From Propionibacteriales bacterium (GTDB taxonomy: Bacteria; Actinomycetota; Actinomycetes; Propionibacteriales; Nocardioidaceae): a stretch of DNA of 48,435 nt. A program made the position numbers and the translations under genes. Positions 43,958 to 48,435 of the stretch are shown here, piece after piece. The notes under the pieces are model-generated. The model saw only the letters and a program-made list of their open reading frames with translations, was not told the DNA's origin and did no database searches. Within the stretch, counting starts at the first letter, position 1; every line of letters starts with the position of its first letter. Where the stretch lies: assembly GCA_009377795.1 (NCBI GenBank), contig WHTJ01000023.1:1-48435 (forward strand). The letters are read 5' to 3'.

Positions 43958-45132
43958 TCAGACCCGGCCGAAGAAGTCGGGCGACTCCCAATACCAGATG
44001 TTCTCCACCTTCACGGGTTCGCCGGTACGTGGCGCATGGATCATCTGGTCGTTGCCGATGTACAACCCCACGTGGAAGATCGTGTCCGGATTGCCGGAAT
44101 CGGAAGCCCAGAAGATCAGGTCACCGCGCTGGAGCTCGGAGTAGCTGACCCGGGAGGTCTCGTAGTACTGCGCGACGCTGTAGTGCGGCAGATACTCGCC
44201 GGCCGCTCCCCAGGCGCGCATCGTCAGACCCGAGCAGTCCCACTCGTCCGGTCCGTCGCCGGCCCACACGTACGGCTCGCCGAGCTGCGCGTAGGCGAAG
44301 TCGATCGCCACCTCGGCGCCGCTGGACGGGGCAGGTGTGGGCGCCGGAGCGGGTTCCGGTTCCGGCTCGGGTTCGGGCTCCGGTGCCGGCTCCTCCGCCT
44401 GCTGCTCCTGTTGGGCGTGCGCCTGTTCGCGCTCGCGCGCTCGCTCCGCGGCCGCCTCGGCGGCGCGTTGCCTGCGCAGCTCGGCGCGACGCTCCAACGC
44501 CGCCTGCCGCTGCTCGGCCAACTCCACCGAAACGTCCTGCGCCTCAGCGAGCTCGGCCACCAACCGATCCCGCCGCTCGGCCAACCGGTCCACCGCCCAC
44601 TGCTGCGCCGCCACCGCGTCCTCCGCACCGCGGAAAGCCGATCAAACCGCGCCCGCAACGCACTCGACGCCCCCTCGAAGGCCGCATACTGCTGACCCAA
44701 CGTCTCCGGATCATCCGACAACAAGAACGTCCGCAGCTGATCCGCCCCGCCACCCCCCTGATACGTATCCGCCACCAACGCCCCGATCTTGTCCCTCTGC
44801 CGACCCAACCGCACCGACACCCGCTCCGCACGCCGCACCGCAACCCGCGCAGCCCCACGCGCCTGCTCCAACCGCCACCGCGCACCGTTGTACGCCTCCG
44901 CCGCCTTGGCGGCAGCCATGGCGCGGGTCTCGAGCTTTCGCTTGGCCGCGGCGATATCCGCACGGATCGCGCTCACGGCACGCTCAGCGCCTTGCGCACG
45001 TTCCCGCGCAGCGTCGACCTCCTCCTGGGACGGCGCACCGCCGTCGTCGGGGTCGGCGACCGCCGAGGGAACGCCCCCGAGCAACACGATTCCCGCGGAG
45101 GCAAGAGCCAATCCGGAACGCCTGGTGAACAT
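43958..45132 (-). pseudogene. NlpC/P60 (C40) cell-wall hydrolase with a frameshift
   Basis: Two frames make one protein. The first part (start 45132) has a signal peptide (FTRRSGLALASAGIVLLGG, cleavage near SAVA) and coiled coil to RFDRLSAV; the second, from about 44630, continues with EDAVAAQQWAVDRLAERRD, an EPEPEPEP/APAPTP linker, and the C40 domain with WDCSGLTMRAWG (catalytic Cys) and IFHVGLYIGNDQMIHA (His). A frame change of one base near 44621-44632 splits it: GTGCGGAGGACG would need one more base for VR-EDAV. The domain is intact, so this is a recent lesion or a sequencing error. No slippery heptamer is seen. GTG 45150 is another possible start. Confidence 0.8.
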
Positions 45133-45188
45133 GTGGCGCGAACGGCGCACGGACCAGGGCGTCTTCCCCGCGCCCTGACCACACCGTC

Positions 45189-45325
45189 CGAGCCGGCTAG
45201 CCGACTCGTCGTGCACTCGATACCATTCCCTCCAGCGCATCGCTCCCACGGCGGATGTGGGCTCGATGAGCGGCTCGGAGTAGCGAGTGACCCGCTCCCG
45301 AAAGTCACTCACACATCTTGCTACT
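45189..45325 (-). promoter_or_regulatory. Structured leader upstream of the NlpC/P60 gene
   Basis: The 353-bp gap between the FMN oxidase stop and the NlpC/P60 gene holds three stems in the minus-strand leader: AGTAGC + GAGTGAC pairing with GTCACTC + GCTACT (45279-45325, 9-nt bulge on one side); CCCAC-N7-GTGGG (45245-45261); and near-palindromic CGAGCCGGCTAGCCGACTCG (45189-45208, 9 of 10 pairs). It does not match the c-di-AMP ydaO riboswitch I remember, which often precedes such genes. The rest of 45133-45485 holds nothing I can name. Confidence 0.45.
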
Positions 45326-45485
45326 CACGGATTCCTTTGAGACCGTAGCCATCTTCCGCCCCAAAGGGAACACCTCTCACCAAGAAACGTGCATCCCACG
45401 GCGGTGTCGGTTTCACGAACCACAACATTGAAATTCCCGCCTCCCCCGAGGACGTCGACTCGTCGACCATTGCGGGCTGCGCAGG

Positions 45486-46706
45486 TCAGCGCGAGCGCAG
45501 GCGTACCGACTCGGCGGACAGCTGGTCGACGGAGTCCACTCCGAGCAGCGCCATGGTCCGGCGCACATCGGCCGCCAGCAGGTCGCACAGCCGGTCCACG
45601 CCGGCCTCCCCGCCGGCCATCAGCGCGTACAGGTACGGCCGGCCCACCAGGACCGCCCGCGCACCCAGGGCGACCGCCGCCACCGCGTCGGCGCCGTTCC
45701 GTACGCCGCCGTCGAGCATGACCTCGGCCCCGCCGTCCACCGCCTCGACCACGTCCGGCAACGCGTCCAGCGGGGCGACGGCCCGATCGAGCTGGCGCCC
45801 ACCGTGGCTGGAGACCACCAGCCCGTCGACGCCGAGCCTCACGAGCTCCCGGGCGTCGTCCGGACGCAGCACGCCCTTGACGACGAGCGATCCCGGCCAC
45901 TCCGCACGCAACCAGTCCAGGTCGTCGAATGTCACGGACGGGTCGAACAGCGAGTGGATCACCTCATGCAACGGGCGCGAGTCGCCGCGTGGCATGCTCG
46001 CGAATCCCAGCGGCTCGGTGGTGAGCTTGTTGAACCACCACGCGGGGAACCGCGCCATGCCGGCCAGCGTGCGCGGCGTGAGGCTCGGCGGGATGGTCAG
46101 GCCGTTCCGTACGTCGCGCAGCCGGTTGCCCTGTGCGGTCACGTCAATGGTGACCACGAGTGTGGAGTAGCCGGATTCCCTTGCTCTGCTGATGAATTCC
46201 CGACTCTGAGCACGATCCTTCCAGACGTAGAGCTGGAACCATCTGTCCAACCCCGGCGCGATGTCGGCGATGGCCTCGATGGACGTCGAACCCATCGTCG
46301 ACAGCGCGTACGGAATGCCCGCGCGCTCGGCGGCCGTCGCCACGGCCGCCTCGCCCTCGTGGTGCATCATGCGGGTGAAACCGGTCGGCCCGAACGCGAT
46401 CGGCAGCGCGGACGGACGGCCGAGCACCGTGGTCGCGGTGTCGATCTTGGAGACGTCGCGCAGCACGTGGGGTACGAACTCGACCCGGGCGAACGCGGCC
46501 TCGGCCCGCCGCGACGCGATCTCGTCCCCGGCCGCACCCTCGGTGTAGTCGAAGACGGCCGGAGGGGTACGGCGCCTCGCCATCCGGCGGAGGTCGGCCA
46601 CGTCGTGAGCGCGGGCCAGCCGCGCCCTCGGGGTTACGGCTGGGGGCTCCAAGCGCAGCAGCGGGCGCAGCTCACTCCAGCGGGGACGACGACGCGGCAC
46701 CTTCAC
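45486..46706 (-). CDS. FMN-dependent alpha-hydroxy-acid oxidase/dehydrogenase
   Basis: 406-aa TIM barrel of the lactate oxidase/lactate dehydrogenase family. PIAFGPTGFTRMMHHEGE, STMGSTSIEAIA, WFQLYVWKDR, the FMN/catalytic LVVSSHGGRQLDRA with the active-site His, and VMLDGGVRNGADAVAAVALGARAVLVGRPYLY are canonical. It could be L-lactate dehydrogenase (LldD-like) or an oxidase; the membrane-anchor type is not evident. TACCCT lies 8 nt upstream of the GTG, a likely leaderless start. Confidence 0.93.
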   Translation of the reverse strand: MKVPRRRPRWSELRPLLRLEPPAVTPRARLARAHDVADLRRMARRRTPPAVFDYTEGAAGDEIASRRAEAAFARVEFVPHVLRDVSKIDTATTVLGRPSALPIAFGPTGFTRMMHHEGEAAVATAAERAGIPYALSTMGSTSIEAIADIAPGLDRWFQLYVWKDRAQSREFISRARESGYSTLVVTIDVTAQGNRLRDVRNGLTIPPSLTPRTLAGMARFPAWWFNKLTTEPLGFASMPRGDSRPLHEVIHSLFDPSVTFDDLDWLRAEWPGSLVVKGVLRPDDARELVRLGVDGLVVSSHGGRQLDRAVAPLDALPDVVEAVDGGAEVMLDGGVRNGADAVAAVALGARAVLVGRPYLYALMAGGEAGVDRLCDLLAADVRRTMALLGVDSVDQLSAESVRLRSR

Positions 46707-46776
46707 GAGGCATCAGGGTACGCGGCGGCCCACGACTCCCCGCGCGGTGCTCGCACCACGACCGGCATCCGGCGGC

Positions 46777-47850
46777 TCAGCGGGCCCCGGCCGGCCGCTT
46801 CACAGGGATGGTGGCCTCCGGGGGCTCGCCCGCTTCCGCCGCGCCGAAGATCGACCCACGGCGGTTGCCGTGCAGGTGATGGCCCGTGGCGACCGCGCTC
46901 ACCCAGACCGAGAAACAGCCGATGCCGACGCCGGCGATGTCGTCGGCGATGTAGTGCCAGCCGAAGTAGATGGTGGCCAGCACGGTGAGCCCGAAGTACG
47001 CCCACAGCGACCAGCGGATGGTGGCGTTCCGCACCGTCAGGTGAGTGATCAGGGCAGCGGCGAACACCACCGACACATGCAGGGACGCGAACCCGGCGAT
47101 GCTGCGGACCGACTCGGTCAGGTTGGGGTCGGTGATCACGTTGTACTGCGAGTCCCACAACGCGGTCTGGAGCTCTGTAACGCCGGTGTGCGGAAGATCG
47201 CGGAACTGCGCCGGTTCGACGAACACCGGGCCCCAGGACGGGATGATGTAGTAGCTCGCGACTCCGAGCGCCCAGTTCACGCAGAGCGCCGTGCAGTACC
47301 ACAGGCCGGCCGCGACGTTGCGCGACCACACCAGCCAGGCGGCCAGCGTGATCGGCACGAAGACGAGGTAGCCGACGTAGAAGAACGACAGGACGTGAGC
47401 GGAGACCCCTGTACCCAGCACGGAGTGCAGCAGGCCCGCCGGGTCGTAACCGAAGGTGAGCAACCGGTCGAACTCCGCGAGGGCGTCGTCGTAGGTGTGC
47501 TCACGGATCCAGGGAAGGAAGCTCTTGAGGTTTCGGTAGCTGACGTAGGTCAGGTAGAAGCTGGTGACCCCGGCGACCACCATGGAGATCCGGTGAAACG
47601 TCCACCGCTCGGATACGACATCCAGGACATGCCGGACGACCCCCCGGAACCCGCGCGCCCGGTAGAACCCACGCGGAAGCACGTCGAGGAGGAAGCCGAC
47701 GGCGAGGATGGCCGGAAGCCGGATCCACGAAGGACCGAGGAAGCCTTCCGGGTCACGCAGCGGAAGATCGAGCACCACCGACGCGGCGACCGATAGAATC
47801 GCCATCGCGACGGCGAGCGCAACCGCCAGCCCATAGATCTGCCTCGCCAT
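46777..47850 (-). CDS. PAP2 superfamily membrane phosphatase (inositol phosphorylceramide synthase-like)
   Basis: 357 aa with about eight to nine helices. The phosphatase motifs are IAGFASLHVSVVFAA (motif 2, catalytic His) and YFGWHYIADDIAGVGIG (motif 3, His/Asp). SWGPVFVEPAQFRDLP and YYIIPSWGP resemble the inositol phosphotransferase branch of the family. A role in recycling or remodelling a lipid phosphate in the membrane is plausible but unproven. TAGTCT lies 8 nt upstream of ATG. It is separated from the acetoacetyl-CoA ligase by 127 bp. Confidence 0.88.
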   Translation of the reverse strand: MARQIYGLAVALAVAMAILSVAASVVLDLPLRDPEGFLGPSWIRLPAILAVGFLLDVLPRGFYRARGFRGVVRHVLDVVSERWTFHRISMVVAGVTSFYLTYVSYRNLKSFLPWIREHTYDDALAEFDRLLTFGYDPAGLLHSVLGTGVSAHVLSFFYVGYLVFVPITLAAWLVWSRNVAAGLWYCTALCVNWALGVASYYIIPSWGPVFVEPAQFRDLPHTGVTELQTALWDSQYNVITDPNLTESVRSIAGFASLHVSVVFAAALITHLTVRNATIRWSLWAYFGLTVLATIYFGWHYIADDIAGVGIGCFSVWVSAVATGHHLHGNRRGSIFGAAEAGEPPEATIPVKRPAGAR

Positions 47851-47977
47851 GATCGCAAAGACTACCTAAACAGCAGGTGAACATCAGCCGATATCCACGG
47901 TTGCCGACGCCATGTGACCGACGTAACCACCCGGTGACCACGCGGGGCGCGGTCAGGAACCGCAAGGTCGCTAAATT

Positions 47978-48435
47978 TTACGCTCGGCGAGCGAATACCT
48001 GCATGGCGGCGGGGTTGCGCAACGCACCCTCGCTGACCGCCTTCTCCAACGGTACGCCGGCCAGCAGGCGCTTGACCGGGACCTCGCACTTCTTGCCGTT
48101 CTGAGTGCGCGGCACCTCCGGAATCGCCGTGATCTCGTTCGGCACATGCCGCGGAGAGAGCTGGGAACGGATCCGCTGCCGAAGCGCCGCAGCCACGTCG
48201 TCGAGGTCGGCGCCCGCCCGCAGCTGGACGAAAAGCAGGAGCTTGCCCTCGACTCCAGCCGCCGAGGTGTCGACGACGAGCGAGTCCTCGACGTCGGGCG
48301 TCTCCTCCACCACGCGGTAGAACTCGCTCGTTCCCATCCGCACGCCCCCGAGGTTGAGGGTCGCATCGGACCGGCCGTAGATCACGCACGACCCGCGCTC
48401 GGTGACCTTGATCCAGTCGCCGTGCCGCCACACAC
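47978..48435 (-). CDS. Acetoacetate-CoA ligase, C-terminal part (cut by window edge)
   Basis: The last 151 or more residues of an ANL-superfamily acyl-CoA synthetase. The window edge cuts it. WRHGDWIKVTERGSCVIYGRSDATLNLGGVRMGTSEFYRVVEE spans the core-to-C-domain hinge, the RSDATLN motif being the ATP-binding Arg/Asp. LSPRHVPNEITAIPEVPRTQNGKKCEVPVKRLLAG holds the catalytic Lys (NGKK). This is typical of acetoacetyl-CoA synthetase rather than acetyl-CoA synthetase (which has RVSGHR). It activates acetoacetate with ATP and CoA. Confidence 0.88.
   Translation of the reverse strand, partial: VWRHGDWIKVTERGSCVIYGRSDATLNLGGVRMGTSEFYRVVEETPDVEDSLVVDTSAAGVEGKLLLFVQLRAGADLDDVAAALRQRIRSQLSPRHVPNEITAIPEVPRTQNGKKCEVPVKRLLAGVPLEKAVSEGALRNPAAMQVFARRA

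Noticed and set aside
44600-44640. Programmed ribosomal frameshift in the NlpC/P60 gene
   Set aside because: No slippery heptamer or following pseudoknot visible; the change looks like a simple indel.
44335-45348. Proline-rich 337-codon frame on the plus strand over the NlpC/P60 gene
   Set aside because: Shadow of the low-complexity coiled coil and EPEP linker; no start signal or domain.
45133-45485. c-di-AMP (ydaO) riboswitch
   Set aside because: Expected location and gene type, but the conserved ydaO core as I remember it is not found; only generic stems are present.

Overview
The window is about 48 kb of very GC-rich chromosome. Core gene content points to an actinobacterium: lsr2, clpC, a short DisA paired with RadA, PanD/PanC/NadB/NadC/CoaX in one run, DUF3180 beside folK, and a DUF2342-type metalloprotease beside tilS. 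Gene order resembles the Streptomyces/Nocardioides core as I remember it. I would guess a Propionibacteriales-type organism, but cannot name a genus. There are no tRNA, rRNA, phage, IS or CRISPR signatures; most of the window is housekeeping DNA with a few inserted or damaged genes.

Layout. 1-2484 (minus): an ABC exporter (permease cut by the window edge, ATPase), its likely TetR repressor and a TIM-barrel protein, then ppx (2551-3474). 3555-6077 (plus): a cysteine-rich protein divergent from ppx, a VOC protein and a methyltransferase. 6137-10547: radA, disA, a membrane-anchored protein convergent with disA, and a MutY-type glycosylase. 10608-15526 (minus): clpC, lsr2 and a class II LysRS. 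15634-21177 (minus): a tightly coupled cofactor operon (DUF2520 - panC - panD - nadB - nadC - coaX). 21321-24083 (minus): a large secreted hydrolase interrupted by one in-frame stop. 24289-28388: a MidA-type methyltransferase, two bacterial PH-domain membrane proteins and a lone NuoD paralogue. 28467-32320: a GT-C membrane protein, a coiled-coil membrane protein, fdhD and DUF3180. 32329-36942 (minus): folate genes folE-folP-(NTF2)-folB-folK with a PLP decarboxylase inserted after folE. 36945-43376 (minus): dacB - metalloprotease - tilS - hpt - ftsH. 43459-48435: ppa, a frameshifted NlpC/P60 hydrolase, an FMN hydroxy-acid oxidase, a PAP2 phosphatase and the end of an acetoacetyl-CoA ligase.

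How the genes work together. The NAD/CoA operon and the folate operon supply cofactors. RadA/DisA/MutY serve DNA repair and c-di-AMP signalling. ClpC/FtsH do proteolysis, and DacB plus NlpC/P60 act on peptidoglycan. The MidA-like methyltransferase beside an orphan NuoD suggests a methyltransferase-substrate pair like human NDUFAF7-NDUFS2.

The main non-textbook signals are: (1) a family of near-identical GC-rich repeats (core TGCAATCTCGGCGCGAA) at five intergenic sites, four just downstream of stop codons, one a perfect T-tailed terminator for clpC; (2) the orphan NuoD with its methylatable Arg kept but the quinone-site Tyr replaced by Trp; (3) two damaged secreted-protein genes; (4) at least fourteen start codons with a TANNNT -10 hexamer 6-8 nt upstream, i.e. 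apparent leaderless promoters. Gene-free stretches over 300 bp are 5056-5381 (repeat cluster), 13152-13580 (clpC upstream region plus repeat) and 45133-45485 (structured leader of the NlpC/P60 gene); beyond the elements listed I see nothing in them.
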